DNA from: Megaustenia siamemsis
Lineage: Eukaryota; Mollusca; Gastropoda; Stylommatophora; Ariophantidae
Direction of reading: 5' to 3'
Length of the DNA: 64,000 bases
NCBI GenBank assembly: GCA_032433765.1
Contig: JAVIAB010000025.1
Location: forward strand, 37,085,256 to 37,149,255
The notes beneath the pieces were generated by a model. That model was not told the origin of the DNA. It did not search any database and saw only the letters and a list, made by a program, of their open reading frames with translations. Positions 1-12,884 of the stretch are shown here, piece by piece (the first letter of the stretch is position 1; every line of letters begins with the position of its first letter). Made by a program: the position numbers and the translations under genes.

Positions 1-59
1 GCTGTTACTATAGCAACCACTAACATTATCTTCTGTCAACTACATCATCCATTTAGGGG

Positions 60-150
60 AGCCTTGGTAGCCTAGTAGGGGAAAGCCGCCCGACTGGGCT
101 ACCGACGTTCGGACAACTCGTGTTCGATTCCCGCTAGAAGCAGTGTGAAT
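60..150 (+). mobile_element. tRNA-like SINE head
   Basis: The segment has an A-box-like stretch (TAGCCTAGTAGGGG) and, about 45 bases further on, a B-box-like GTTCGATTCCC, followed by a short A-run near 168. This is the layout of a tRNA-derived SINE promoter. No clean cloverleaf or target duplication is visible, so it is a probable degenerate SINE rather than a tRNA gene. Confidence 0.45.
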
Positions 151-394
151 TGTACTTGTGGTTTGCAAAAAAAAAAAAATACCCCCGCTGGCAGAAATGG
201 GTACAGGTTAGCGGTATTCTGAGAAGATGAGGAATGCTGCCTCACATTCTGAGTTTCGATGCTTGAAACGACAATATCCAGAAGTCTCCGAACACTTCTG
301 GATAAGCGGCCGAGCACATATGGGTGAAAACTTGTATGCTAAGATGCTGAATCAAGTCTCGTACCTGACCTATGTCCATTCGGCATTCTATTTT

Positions 395-785
395 AAAAAC
401 ATCATTTGATCCAAATATATTTGTTTCATGTATATTTGTTTCATATATATTTGTTTCATGTATTATTTGATCCAAATATATTTGTTTCATGTACATTTGT
501 TTCATGTACATTTGTTTCATGTACATTGTTTCATGTACATTTGATCCAAATATATTTGTTTCATGTATATTTGTTTCATGTACATTTGATCCAAATATAT
601 TTGTTTCATGTACATTTGATCCAAATATATTTGTTTCATGTACATTTGATAAAATATATTTGTTTCATGTACATTTGATCCAAATATATTTGTTTCATGT
701 ATATTTGTTTCATATATATTTGTTTCATGTATAATTGTTTCATATATATTTGTTTCATGTATAATTTGATCCAAATATATTTCAG
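395..785. repeat. Minisatellite, ~14-bp and ~30-bp mixed units
   Basis: Tandem mixture of two related short motifs, ATTTGTTTCATGTAC and ATTTGATCCAAATAT, in irregular order. Open frames across it on both strands only reflect the lack of stop codons in the units and are not genes. Confidence 0.9.
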
Positions 786-999
786 AACAAGTCAAGCTAC
801 TAAGAGAGACGATAGAAAGACGAGAGATGTCACTATTGTCAACATAACGTGAACAACGATCACTTGCACATCTGTTTCTGCTCCACTTATTTTGTGTCTA
901 CTAAACATAACTCTGTTTTCCCATCCAATAATATAACAAATATAACATAAAAAAATGGCTATAATATAACAAATATGGCTACAATATAACAAATATCAT

Positions 1000-1404
1000 A
1001 AAGTATCGTGCCAGCAGGCATAGGTGATCAAGTCTCTCTACAACTTTCTACCTTGAAAGTTATTTATCATTTTTGTTGTTGACCTTCTGCCAAACCATTT
1101 TCTTAAGCTGTCTGGTATCTTTTCTTTTTGCTCCCCTCTATCTCTTCGTCTCTCAATTTTCCCAGTTGTTACAATATACTCATTTCATGGCCAAAAAAAA
1201 TTATGATTGTTTCTTCCTAATATTGGAAATTAGCTCTCTTTTTGCTTTGGCCTCTTTCAAAACGTTTTCATTACTCTTCTTAGCTGTCCATGGTATTCTC
1301 AACATTTTTCTGTAAAACCACATTTCTACAGCCTCCAGTGATTTTCTTGTCTGTTGTCCTATTGTCCATGATTCACATCCATATGTTAAGACTGGCTCTA
1401 TATA
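1000..1404 (-). mobile_element. RTE-A (RTE/BovB-like) LINE 3' fragment
   Basis: Minus-strand translation gives the C-terminal tail of an RTE-clade endonuclease-reverse transcriptase: TYGCESWT, then RKMLRIPWTAKKSNENVL and KAKRELISNIRKKQS. The same protein tail recurs at 41467-42097, 44154-44580, 45015-45646 and 47089-47608. Stop codons and the missing 5' region mark it as a dead 5'-truncated copy. Clade assignment rests on resemblance to the BovB C-terminus. Confidence 0.85.
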
Positions 1405-1570
1405 ACAAATGTAGTTACCATATAACATAGAATGTAGCTACAATAAAACATAGAATGTAGCTACAATAAAACACAGAATGTAGCTACAATAAAACACAGA
1501 ATGTAGCTACAATATAACACAGAATTTAACTACAATAAAACACAGAATGTAGCTACAATAAAACATTGAC
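1405..1570. repeat. 23-bp minisatellite
   Basis: Repeats of a unit containing AATGTAGCTACAATAAAACA, about six to seven copies, directly abutting the 5' break of the RTE-A fragment. Confidence 0.85.
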
Positions 1571-1667
1571 ACAAGTCAACAACAAATGTTTGTTCTGCTC
1601 CTGGCCTAATCTGTCCAGCTCTATCCAAGTCCTTCATGGTGCCCAACACCTAACTCATTTTACAGTT

Positions 1668-2575
1668 ATACAACAAGATATAACAAGGGTAGACTGTTAC
1701 AAGATATAACAAGGGTAGACAGACTGTTACAACAAGATATAACAAGGGTACACAGACTGTTACACTGTTACCAGATATAACAAGGGTAGACTGTTACCAG
1801 ATATAACAAGGGTAGACTGTTACAAGATATAACAAGGGTACACAGACTGTTACACTGTTACCAGATATAACAAGGGTAGACTGTTACCAGATATAACAAG
1901 GGTAGATTGTTACCAGATATAACAAGGGTAGACAGACTGTTATAACAAGATATAACAAGGGTAGACTGTTACCAGATCTAACAAGGGTAGACTGTTACCA
2001 GATATAACAAGGGTAGACAGACTGTTACAACAAGATATAACAACGGTAGACAGACTGTTACAACAAGATATAACAACGGTAGACAGATTGTTACAACAAG
2101 ATATAACAACGGTAGACAGATTGTTACAACAAGATATAACAACGGTAGACTGTTACAACAAGATATAACAAGGGTAGACTGTTACAAGATATAACAACGG
2201 TAGACAGATTGTTACAACAAGATATAACAACGGTAGACTGTTACAAGATATAACAAGGGTAGACAGACTGTTACAACAAGATATAACAATGGCAGACTGT
2301 TACAACAAGATATAACAAGGGTAGACAGACTGTTGCAACAAGATATAACAATGGCAGACTGTTACAACAAGATATAACAAGGGTAGACAGACTGTTACAA
2401 CAAGATATAACAAGGGTAGACAGACTGTTACAACAAGATATAACAAGGGTAGACAGACTGTTACAACAGATATAACAAGGGTAGACAGACTGTTACAACA
2501 AGATATAACAATGGTAGACAGACTGTTACAACAAGATATAACAATGGTAACCGACTGTTAAAACAAGATATAAAA
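1668..2575. repeat. 22-33-bp minisatellite
   Basis: Tandem array built on AGATATAACAAGGGTAGACA with optional GACTGTTACAACA spacers. Unit length varies between about 22 and 33 bp because a short sub-block is present or absent. Confidence 0.9.
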
Positions 2576-2664
2576 ACAAAAGGCTAAAGTGGGGACATTT
2601 GGTTGTGAAATTATTAGAACCAGACTAGGGGTTGTCCAGATTTTGGTTTCTTCATTAGCATTCA

Positions 2665-4035
2665 AGTGTTTGTTGCGCCAGAACAAGACAAGTCAACCAT
2701 GTTGTACACAAATAAATAACACTTGTATATGTGTACACTCCCTATGTTTGTTGCGCCAGAACAAGACAAGTCAACCATGTTGTACACAAATAAATAACAC
2801 TTGTATATGTGTACACTCCCTATGTTTGTTGCCCCAGAACAAGACAAGTCAACCATGTTGTACACAAATAAATAACACTTGTATATGTGTACACTCCCTA
2901 TGTTTGTTGTGCCAGAACAAGACAAGTCAACCATGTTGTACACAAATAAATAACACTTGTATATGTGTACACTCCTATGTTTGTTGTGCCAGAACAAGAC
3001 AAGTCAACCATGTTGTACACAAATAAATAACACTTGTATATGTGTACACTCCCTATGTTTGTTGTGCCAGAACAAGACAAGTCAACCATGTTGTACACAA
3101 ATAAATAACACTTGTATATGTGTACACTCCCTATGTTTGTTGCGCCAGAACAAGACAAGTCAACCATGTTGTACACAAATAAATAACACTTGTATATGTG
3201 TACACTCCCTATGTTTGTTGCCCAGAACAAGACAAGTCAACCATGTTGTACACAAATAAATAACACTTGTATATGTGTACACTCCCTATGTTTGTTGTGC
3301 CAGAACAAGACAAGTCAACCATGTTGTACACAAATAAATAACACTTGTATATGTGTACACTCCCTATGTTTGTTGTGCCAGAACAAGACAAGTCAACCAT
3401 GTTGTACACAAATAAATAACACTTGTATATGTGTACACTCCCTATGTTTGTTGTGCCAGAACAAGACAAGTCAACCATGTTGTACACAAATAAATAACAC
3501 TTGTATATGTGTACACTCCCTATGTTTGTTGTGCCAGAACAAGACAAGTCAACCATGTTGTACACAAATAAATAACACTTGTATATGTGTACACTCCCTA
3601 TGTTTGTTGTGCCAGAACAAGACAAGTCAACCATGTTGTACACAAATAAATAACACTTGTATATGTCTACACTCCCTATGTTTGTTGTGCCAGAACAAGA
3701 CAAGTCAACCATGTTGTACACAAATAAATAACACTTGTATATGTGTACACTCCCTATGTTTGTTGCGCCAGAACAAGACAAGTCAGCCATGTTGTACACA
3801 AATAAATAACACTTGTATATGTGTACACTCCCTATGTTTGTTGTCCCAGAACAAGACAAGTCAACCATGTTGTACACAAATAAATAACACTTGTATATGT
3901 GTACACTCCCTATGTTTGTTGTCCCAGAACAAGACAAGTCAACCATGTTGTACACAAATAAATAACACTTGTATATGTGTACACTCCCTATGTTTGTTGT
4001 CCCAGAACAAGACAAGTCAGCCATGTTGTACACAA
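2665..4035. repeat. 78-bp minisatellite, about 17 copies
   Basis: Very homogeneous 78-bp unit, for example starting CAGAACAAGACAAGTCAACC and ending in TGTACACTCCCTATGTTTG. Since 78 is divisible by three and the unit lacks stops in some frames, long pseudo-ORFs run through both strands. These are products of the period, not proteins. Units differ by single bases (GCG, GTG or GTC before CCAGAAC). Confidence 0.95.
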
Positions 4036-4183
4036 ATAAATAATGCTTCTATATGTACGCCCTCCCTGTGTATGCACAGTATCTCTGGCAGGCTGGAAGT
4101 AGTCATTCCCTTCAACTACTTCCCCAATAGCAAAATACTCTGTGAATACTGCTGTTGTTATAGTTGATGTACATAAATATACT

Positions 4184-4855
4184 GTTATGGTGTTATCTGT
4201 GATGTTATAGAGGCTGATAAAGTCTTATCTGTGATGTTACGCAGGCTGATAAAGTGTTACCTGTGATGTTACGGAGACTGATAAAGTGTTATCTGTGATG
4301 TTACAGAGGTTGATAAAGTGTTATCTGTGATGTTACGGAGGCTGATAAAGTGATATCTGTGATGTTACGGAGGCTGATAAAGTGTTACCTGTGATGTTAC
4401 GGAGGCTGATAAAGTGTTACCTGTGATGTTACGGAGGCTGATAAAGTGTTACCTGTGATGTTACGGAGGCTGATAAAGTGTTATCTGTGATGTTACAGAG
4501 GCTGATAAAGTGTTATAGAGGCTGATAAAGTGTTATCTGTGATGTTACGGAGGCTGATCAAGTGTTATCTGTGATGTTACAGAGGCTGATAAAGTGTTAT
4601 CTGTGATGTACGGAGGCTGATAAAGTGTTATCTGTGATGTTACGGAGGCTGATAAAGTGTTACCTGTGATGTTACAGAGGCTGATAAAGTGTTATCTGTG
4701 ATGTTATAGAGGCTGATAAAGTGTTATCTGTGATGTTATAGAGGCTGATAAAGTGTTACCTGTGATGTTACGGAGGCTGATAAAGTGTTACCTGTGATGT
4801 CACGGAGGCTGATAAAGTGTTACCTGTGATGTTACGGAGACTGATCAAGTGTTAA
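4184..4855. repeat. 32-bp minisatellite, about 21 copies
   Basis: Unit contains CTGTGATGTTACGGAGGCTG and ends in ATAAAGTGTTA, with repeated C/T variation at GTTACC/GTTATC. Sequence differences are small, implying recent expansion. Confidence 0.93.
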
Positions 4856-4944
4856 TCTGGACCAGGTAGATTGGCTTTGGGAAGATCCTCTAAGAGAAAA
4901 GACAGCGAGTGCAGACTTTTTTTTTGGAGGGATTGGGTGGAGAA

Positions 4945-5935
4945 GTGTGGGGGGGGGGGGGGGGGCATATGTGTTTGTGTGTGTGAGAGAGAGAGCATAT
5001 TGATGAGTCTGTCAATGTGTGTGCTTATCTCCTTTCATGTGTTTTTGTGTGTGTGTGTATGTGAGAGAGCAAATTGATGTACTTGTCAATGTGTGTTTAT
5101 TTTCCTACTTTAATGTGTGCGTGTGTGGAAGAGAGAGAGAGAACAAATTGATTGAGGTGTTTATTTCCTACTTTAATGTGTGTGTGGGAGAGATAGAGAG
5201 AACCAATTGATTGAGGTGTTTATTTCCTACTTTAATGTGTGGGAGAGAGATAGAGAGAACCAATTGATTGAGGTGTTTATTTCCTACTTTAATGTGTGTG
5301 TGTGGGAGAGATAGAGAGAACAAATTGATTGAGGTGTTTATTTCCTACTTTAATGTGTGTGTGTGTGGGAGAGATAGAGAGACCAAATTGATTGAGGTGT
5401 TTATTTCCTACTTTAATGTGTGTGTGTGGGGGGGAGAGATAGAGAGAACCAATTGATTGAGGTGTTTATTTCCTACTTTAATGTGTGTGTGTGTGTGTGG
5501 GAGAGATAGAGAGAACAAATTGATTGAAGTGTTTATTTACTACTTTAATGTGTGTGTGTGTGTGTGGGAGAGATAGAGAGAACCAATTGATTGAGGTGTT
5601 TATTTCCTACTTTAATGTGTGTGTGTGTGTGGGAGAGATAGAGAGAACCAACTGATTGAGGTGTTTATTTCCTACTTTAATGTGTGTGTATGGGAGAGAT
5701 AGAGAGAACAAATTGATTGAGGTGTTTATTTCCTACTTTAATGTGTGTGTGTGTGTGGGAGAGATAGAGAGAACCAATTGATAAAGGTGTTTATTTCCTA
5801 CTTTAATGTGTGTGTGTGTGGGAGAGATAGAGAGAACCAATTGATTGAGGTGTTTATTTCCTACTTTAATGTGTGTGTGTGAGAGAGAGAGATAGAGAGA
5901 ACCAATTGATTGAGGTGTTTATTTCCTACTTTAAA
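4945..5935. repeat. ~60-68-bp minisatellite with GT and GAGA runs
   Basis: Unit combines TTGAGGTGTTTATTTCCTAC, a (GT)n run of varying length, and GGGAGAGATAGAGAGAACCA. The variable (GT)n causes the length differences. A G16-like run lies at about 4951-4966. Confidence 0.92.
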
Positions 5936-5999
5936 AAAGAATGTTCTCTCTTACTCTCCAATAAAGCCCTGGTAACATTGTCAATCTGTTATTTGATAT

Positions 6000-6445
6000 A
6001 TTCTCTCAATCTCTCAAATATTGTGACTACCAAATGTATCATTACAATCTCTCAAATATTGTGACTACCAAATGTATCATTACAATCTCTCAAATATTGT
6101 GACTACCAAATGTATCATTACAATCTATCAAATATTGTGACTACCAAATGTATCATTACAATCTATCAAATATTGTGACTACCAAATCTATCATTACAAT
6201 CTATCAAATATTGTGACTACCAAATCTATCATTACAATCTATCAAATATTGTGACTACCAAATGTATCATTACAATCTATCAAATATTGTGACTACCAAA
6301 TCTATCATTACAATCTATCAAATATTGTGACTACCAAATCTATCATTACAATCTATCAAATATTGTGACTAGCAAATCTATCATTATAATCTCTCAAATA
6401 TTGTGACTACCAAATCTATCATTACAATCTCTCAAATATTGTGAC
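6000..6445. repeat. 38-bp minisatellite
   Basis: Unit contains CTATCAAATATTGTGACTAC followed by CAAATCTATCATTACAAT, about 11 copies. It passes directly into the next, unrelated 44-bp array. Confidence 0.92.
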
Positions 6446-7945
6446 TAGCAAACCCCTCATTAACACCTGCCATAGAACAGTGAACTAACTAGCAAACCCC
6501 TCATTAACACCTGCCATAGAACAGTGAACTAACTAGCAAATCCCTCATTAACACCTGCCATAGAACAGTGACTTGACTACCAAACCCCTCATTAACACCT
6601 GCCATAGAACAGTGACCTGACTAGCAAACCCCTCATTAACACCTGCCATAGAACAGTGACCTGACTAGTAAATCCCTCATTAACACCTGCCATAGAACAG
6701 TGACCTGACTAGTAAATCCCTCATTAACACCTGCCATAGAACAGTGAGCTGACTAGCAAATCCCTCATTAACACCTGCCATAGAACAGTGACTTGACTAC
6801 CAAACCCCTCATTAACACCTGCCATAGAACAGTGAGCTGACTAGTAAATCCCTCATTAACACCTGCCATAGAACAGTGACCTGACTAGTAAATCCCTCTT
6901 TAACACCTGCCATAGAACAGTGACTTGACTACCAAACCCCTCATTAACACCTGCCATAGAACAGTGAGCTGACTAGTAAATCCCTCATTAACACCTGCCA
7001 TAGAACAGTGACTTGACTACCAAACCCCTCATTAACACCTGCCATAGAACAGTGAGCTGACTAGTAAATCCCTCATTAACACCTGCCATATAACAGTGAG
7101 CTGACTAGTAAATCCCTCTTTAACACCTGCCATATAACAGTGAGCTGACTAGTAAATCCCTCATTAACACCTGCCATATAACAGTGAGCTGACTAGTAAA
7201 TCCCTCTTTAACACCTGCCATAGAACAGTGAGTTGACTACCAAACCCCTCATTAACACCTGCCATAGAACAGTGAGCTGACTAGCAAATCCCTCATTAAC
7301 ACCTGCCATAGAACAATGAGCTGACTAGCAAACCCCTCATTAACACCTGCCATAGAACAGTGAGCTAACTAGCAAATCCCTCATTAACACCTGCCATAGA
7401 ACAGTGACCTGACTAGCAAACCCCTCATTAACACCTGCCATAGAACAGTGAGCTGACTAGTAAACCCCTCATTAACACCTGCCATAGAACAGTGAGCTGA
7501 CTAGTAAACCCCTCATTAACACCTGCCATAGAACAGTGACCTGACTAGTAAATCCCTCTTTAACACCTGCCATAGAACAGTGAGCTAACTAGTAAACCCT
7601 CATTAACACCTGCCATAGAACAGTGAGCTGACTAGTAAATCCCTCTTTAACACCTGCCATAGAACAGTGAGCTGACTGCCAAACCCCTCATTAACACCTG
7701 CCATAGAACAGTGAGCTGACTAGCAAACCCCTCATTAACACCTGCCATAGAACAGTGAGCTGACTAGTAAATCCCTCTTTAACACCTGCCATAGAACAGT
7801 GAGCTGACTGCCAAACCCCTCATTAACACCTGCCATAGAACAGTGACTTGACTAGCAAACCCCTCATTAACACCTGCCATAGAACAGTGAGCTAACTAGT
7901 AAATCCCTCATTAACACCTGCCATAGAACAGTGAGCTGACTAGCA
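6446..7945. repeat. 44-bp minisatellite, about 34 copies
   Basis: Unit contains CCCTCATTAACACCTGCCAT and AGAACAGTGAGCTGACTAG. A few marker positions (AGCAAA/AGTAAA/ACCAAA, CATTAAC/CTTTAAC, GAACAG/TAACAG) vary in blocks, so the array is a mosaic of sub-variants. Confidence 0.95.
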
Positions 7946-9534
7946 ATGATTTGATAGATAAGATCATGTCCCAATGAGAAATAGACTCAAGCAAAAGGTA
8001 AACAACTTGAGTGCACAAACTCTTTGTCAATGAAGTCAGGCTGTAACCCTGTGCTATGTCTGGAGTGAAACACAAAACATGACTTGTTTTTAAACAATGA
8101 TTCTGTTAATGAGTTGGATAAATGGTTACATTTCTTGTTTACACAGAGATTATGTTTTCAAACAGAAACATCGCACAAGAAACATGCTGACTTGACATCT
8201 TCCCTCCCTGGCCAGTATACCTTTGCAGTAAGACAACAACAAACTTCCTCCAGTAATAGCTATTCTTGCCAGTAGATTACCCCAGGTCTGGCCCACACTG
8301 TCTCCAAAAGTTGTTCTTGGCTTGCCTCTACACTGAGGAGTCCACTAAATCGCAGATCTTGTGAATGTTTCTGGATTCCCTCTGAGCACAAGACCTGTCC
8401 CACTCCACCTCCTTACTGTCATCCCTGTGTGTGTGTCTCTTCCTGGTTATTGGTTATGGAAGGCCTTGGTATCACTGCAAACGAATTAAAATACATAATT
8501 GCTCAACCGCCCGTGCCAGTGGAATCATCCGAATTACTAACTCATCTCCCAAACAAAGAAAGGTAACTGTAGTCCCCATTGTAGCAGTCTCAGCACACGC
8601 CAAAAGACATAAGGCGAAACCACGCAGAAAGTGAACATAGCCAACTGTCCCCTGTCATACGATATCATCATTCATCGTAAACAATTGGGACATCGAAACA
8701 TGATAAAAACGGATGAGACACACAGCTCACAGTGTGCACAGAGCACTTAACTCAGTAGCTCCTGCAACAAGCCGGACTTGGAATATGAGGAAACTGCAAC
8801 AAGGAACACTTTTCAGACATAGCCTTACATGGTTCCTGCCTATCCACCATATACCATGGAAGTTCATGTCCTCCCGAAAATGATGATCATCATATTGAGA
8901 AAAAAAAAATGTATAGCGCTTGATGATGTTAGGACATTGTTCTTGACACCAACCGAACCATATAAACACACAGGTAGTCGTCGAATTATCCCCGTCCACA
9001 TTAAGCAACTATGCGGTTAGTGTACAATGAACGAAACACGGTGCAAATTCCCCAAAGAGGAAAATCTTCGGTCGACTTGACGGAGCAATCCATTAATGCG
9101 TTTCAGCATGTAAATAACTTGCGTCAAACAATTCTAATGTCGGCCATTGAACAGCACTCAATGTGATGTAAACCGCATGTCAACACTAGACGGTGAAGGT
9201 TGCTTTTACAATACTTGACTTGTCAAAAAGAAACATTGCTGTATGTACATCGCCGGTGCAGATTTGTCCACTTCGTCTGCGCAGATTTCCTAAGTAGAAC
9301 ATCATTTTGATTTCAACACAGAAAATTGCAATCAGAGAGCCGAAATTAATCAAACCCCAGATGCATTGTCTGCAGCGATCGAGAGAACGTGAAACATTCC
9401 ACCATTTTGAAACGGAAGTCTTCCTGGTTGCACCTTTTGAGGTCTTGGTTGCTGATTTTGTCTAAAATATTTGAAAATGTTTCTCAGAGCATGGGTCACA
9501 ATACGTTCTTCATGTTTCCCTGTTCTCCATTTGG
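7946..9534. other. Intergenic stretch without a recognisable gene
   Basis: I see no gene here. The only structure is a dispersed repeat at 8720-8872. ORFs of 60-90 codons occur on both strands with no recognisable motifs. Confidence 0.6.
8720..8872 (+). repeat. Dispersed repeat, also at 40322-40466
   Basis: This ~150-bp segment, containing CAAGCCGGACTTGGAATATG and GGAACACTTTTCA, recurs in the same orientation at 40322-40466 with small indels. No tRNA-like boxes or coding potential is evident. It is probably an old interspersed element of unknown class. Confidence 0.75.
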
Positions 9535-10760
9535 AAGGAATGGGTGGTTGAAAGGAATGGGTGGTTGTAAGGAATGGGTGGTTGTAAGATGTCAGCATCT
9601 GGCCAGGAGAGTCCCAGGTTCAAATCCAGCTATAGGCAGGTGGGAATTTCTCACTTTGAATCTGTCATTTCTTTGTGCTTAACCCTGCCCTGGTCTCTGG
9701 GTAGTGAGATCCAACATCTGGCCCTGGTCTCTGGGTAGTGAGATCCAACATCTTGCCCTGGTCTCTGGGTAGTGAGATCCAACATCTTGCCCTCTCTGGG
9801 TAGTGAGATCCAACATCTTGCCCTCTCTGGGTAGTGAGATCCAACATCTTGTCCTCTCTGGGTAGTGAGATCCAACACCCTGCCCTGGTCTCTGGGTAGT
9901 GACATCCAACATCTTGCCCTGGTCTCTGGGTAGTGAGATCCAACATCTTGCCCTCTCTGGGTAGTGACATCCAACATCTTGCCCTCTCTGGGTAGTGAGA
10001 TCCAACATCTAGCCCTCTCTGGGTAGTGAGATCCAACATCTTGCCCTCTCTGGGTAGTAAGATCCAACATCTAGCCCTCTCTGGGTAGTGAGAATCAAAA
10101 TCTAGCCCTCTCTGGGTAGTGAGATCCAACATCTTGCCCTCTCTGGGTAGTGAGATCCAACATCTTGCCCTCTCTGGGTAGTAAGATCCAACATCTTGCC
10201 CTCTCTTGGTAGTGGGATCCAACATGCCTAGCCTCTCTGGGTAGTGAGATCCAACATCTAGCCCTCTCTATGGGTAGTGAGATCCAATGTCTGGCCCTCT
10301 CTGGGTAGTGAGATCCAACATCTGGCCCTCTCTGGGTAGTGAGATCCAACATCTTGCCCTTTCTGGGTCGTGACAGCCAACATCTGGCCCTCTCTGGGTA
10401 GTGAGATCCAACATCTGGCCCTCTCTGGGTAGTGAGATCCAACATCTGGCCCTCTCTGGGTAGTGAGATCCAACATCTGGCCCTCTCTGGGTAGTGAGAT
10501 CCAACATCTGGCCCTCTCTGGGTAGTGAGATCCAACATCTGGCCCTCTCTGGGTAGTGAGATCCAATATCTTGCCCTCTCAGATAACAGCAAGAAAACAG
10601 GAAGTGCTGTGTTCACTCTAAACATCTCCATGGAGATGGCGGATGTAAGACACAAGTATTGTGGCATTGCTGTAAACTAGTGACAACACCACCCACATAA
10701 CACTTTCTGTACAACCTGCAGCAAAATGCAGGTCTGGTAGCCAGCTTGAGAAACCAAGGA
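9535..10760 (+). mobile_element. SINE5 copy with an expanded internal minisatellite
   Basis: A tRNA-like head with B-box-like GGTTCAAATCC lies at about 9618-9628. It is followed by the body (GGTCTCTGGGTAGTGAGATC) and, after the array at 9690-10580, a tail with AAAACAGGAAGTGCTGTGTTC and TGGCATTGCTGTAAACTAG. A second copy at 20233-20605 has the same order with a single body unit, so the array here grew inside the element. Confidence 0.7.
9690..10580. repeat. 31-36-bp minisatellite inside SINE5
   Basis: Unit contains TCTCTGGGTAGTGAGATCCA and ACATCTGGCCC, about 28 copies. Some carry an extra CTGG that lengthens them. Open frames on the minus strand are artefacts of the array. Confidence 0.93.
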
Positions 10761-11021
10761 GTCTCCATTTTGCTGCTTTTAATTATTGACATTTCCACTT
10801 AAACCTTCCCATTCTCTTATATAACCTCTCTTCTAAGTAAGTTTTCCAAACAAACCGTTTCAGATCAATTTTTATGAATTTTCTGGCTGTTACTTCCAAT
10901 TTTAGACAAAATCTCCAAATGAGCCTGACTGTGGTGTGTTAAACCTCTTGGTAATGGATGTGTTAATTGATGAATGCTAAGAAGGAGGAGAGAACCATGT
11001 TTAAAGCAGTGAAAGTTCACA

Positions 11022-11575
11022 CTGATCTCCCTTTCTATTGTTGTGGATGGATCTCCCTTTCTCTTATGGATAGATCTTCTTTTCTCTTATGGATAGATCT
11101 TTTCTGTTGTTGTGGATGGATCTCCCTTTCTGTTGTGGATGGATCTTCTTTTCTGTTGTTGTGGATGGATCTCCCTTTCTCTTATGGATAGATCTTTTCT
11201 GTTGTTGTGGATGGATCTCCCTTTCTCTTATGGATAGATCTTCTTTTCTGTTGTTGTGGATGGATCTCCCTTTCTCTTATGGATAGATCTTTTCTGTTGT
11301 TGTGGATGGATCTCCCTTTCTGTTGTGGATGGATCTCCCTTTCTGTTGTGGATGGATCTCCCTTTCTCTTATGGATAGATCTTTTCTGTTGTTGTGGATG
11401 GATCTCCCTTTCTGTTGTGGATGGATCTCCCTTTCTCTTATGGATAGATCTTTTCTGTTGTTGTGGATGGATCTCCCTTTCTGTTGTGGATGGATCTCCC
11501 TTTCTCTTATGGATAGATCTTTTCTGTTGTTGTGGATGGATCTCCCTTTCTGTTGTGGATGGATCTCCAGCTGTT
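11022..11575. repeat. 23-bp-based minisatellite
   Basis: Alternating sub-units around GATCTCCCTTTCTGTTGTGG and CTCTTATGGATAGATCTT, giving composite periods of about 23, 46 and 69 bp. The frames that stay open have biased composition and no homology that I recognise. Confidence 0.92.
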
Positions 11576-12008
11576 GTTTAAATTAGCAAAAAGCCCAATC
11601 TTGGTTTAGTAACCTTCTGTTGATACCCCCACTGGTTTCCCCCAACTAGTATTGCTATACTTCCTACGTACGTGAATGTGTTTGCCGTAGCAAGCGCCTC
11701 ATCATGACCAACATACATTGTAGAGTCAGTAGCTTTACAAGAACTACAACACATTCCAAATGATAACAGCCAATATTATGGACAATAAATAATGACAGCA
11801 AAACCAAATAAAAGCAAACGCAAAATGCACTGGCAAATATGTCAAACTTAAAGGCAAACAACAAATTGTGATAGAACAAAGTAAGAAGTTGGTTCAAATG
11901 TGGAGATCCATCATACAAGAAAAGTGGACAAATCATCCATGGCAGATAGGGGCAGAGGTGGTAGATGGCGACAGGTCTGAAAGTTGTTAGTGACTCATAG
12001 CTGATGGT

Positions 12009-12262
12009 ATGGAGCCGCGATAGCTCAGTGGTTAGTGAACTGGACTATAAAGGACAAGGGTAAGTTCGATCTCAACCGATGGCCTCCGGGTTCACCCAGC
12101 CTTTAATGGGTACCGGATTTTTTTTCTGGGAAAGTGAAGCGGCACGGGCGTAATACCGACCACATTACCCCAAAAATCATGTGCCGAAGGTCTGTAAAAT
12201 TTATGGTCATTAACACCATATTCCCTATGCGTCACTTGGCGTGACGGGCGTACTTTACTTTA
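12009..12262 (+). mobile_element. SINE1, full-length tRNA-derived copy
   Basis: It starts GGAGCCGCGATAGCTCAGTG (A box inside) with a degenerate B box AAGTTCGATCTC. The body ends in TACTTTACTTTAC. It is flanked by a 13-bp target duplication, CATAGCTGATGGT, at 11996-12008 and 12263-12275. Related copies lie at 18957-19222, 61095-61186 and 63473-63696. Confidence 0.92.
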
Positions 12263-12752
12263 CATAGCTGATGGTTTGAGCCAGGATTGGTGAACCAGAA
12301 CTATTCAGACCTTACTCCACCTCTTTACGGTGCCCGCAGAAACAGACTAACAAGTCTAGTCTAGCCAAGTGAGTAGGCACTGAGAAGGAAGGCAACCTGG
12401 TACTCAAAACTGTTGTGCCGAAGTCGGATGTGCTGGACCGAAAGGCTCAATCAAATATCACAGTTTTACCACAGGCCACAACAAATACACACCCACTTTT
12501 AATGTCCTTTTAAGTGGGGATGACAAAGTTATCAGGTGAATGCTTATTTAAAGATATGTCAAGGATACTGGCTAAGTACATAATTATACTTGAGATATGC
12601 TGAAGGCATTGTCTTAAGAGCGGTACTCTATGAAACGCATCTACAGGATTCTGTGGTCTAGGCAACTACAACCCCAGACTTAACTACAAGTATAATATGG
12701 AAGTGATAGCTCAACACCATACAAAACATTGCTGCAGATATCTGGACTTGTC

Positions 12753-12873
12753 TGCCTGTGTGGTGAGGGACCGCTGTGCATGCGGCTGCCAGGGAAAAAT
12801 GGATTAACCCATAAAATTCAGTTCCTAGTCTCTAGGGACTTCGTCAGAGGTCAAAGCTGGCAAACTCCAAAAA
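12753..12873 (+). mobile_element. SINE2 3'-domain fragment
   Basis: Shares GCTGCCAGGGAAAAATGGAT and the TAGGGACTTCGTCAGAGGTC core with 21896-22018, and the latter with the full SINE2 at 50932-51186. It lacks the tRNA-like head and ends in an A-run beside the next minisatellite. Confidence 0.8.
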
Positions 12874-12884
12874 AAAAAAGTCTG

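Noticed and set aside
2662..4167. Long open frames on both strands (up to 325 codons) with repeated Cys-rich 26-residue units
   Set aside because: The frames follow from a 78-bp non-coding tandem unit (78 divisible by 3). They are open on both strands at once and the array begins and ends without any gene structure.
6446..7945. CRISPR-like regular repeats
   Set aside because: Units are contiguous with no unique spacers, no palindromic repeat and a eukaryotic context, so this is a minisatellite. The same applies to the other arrays.
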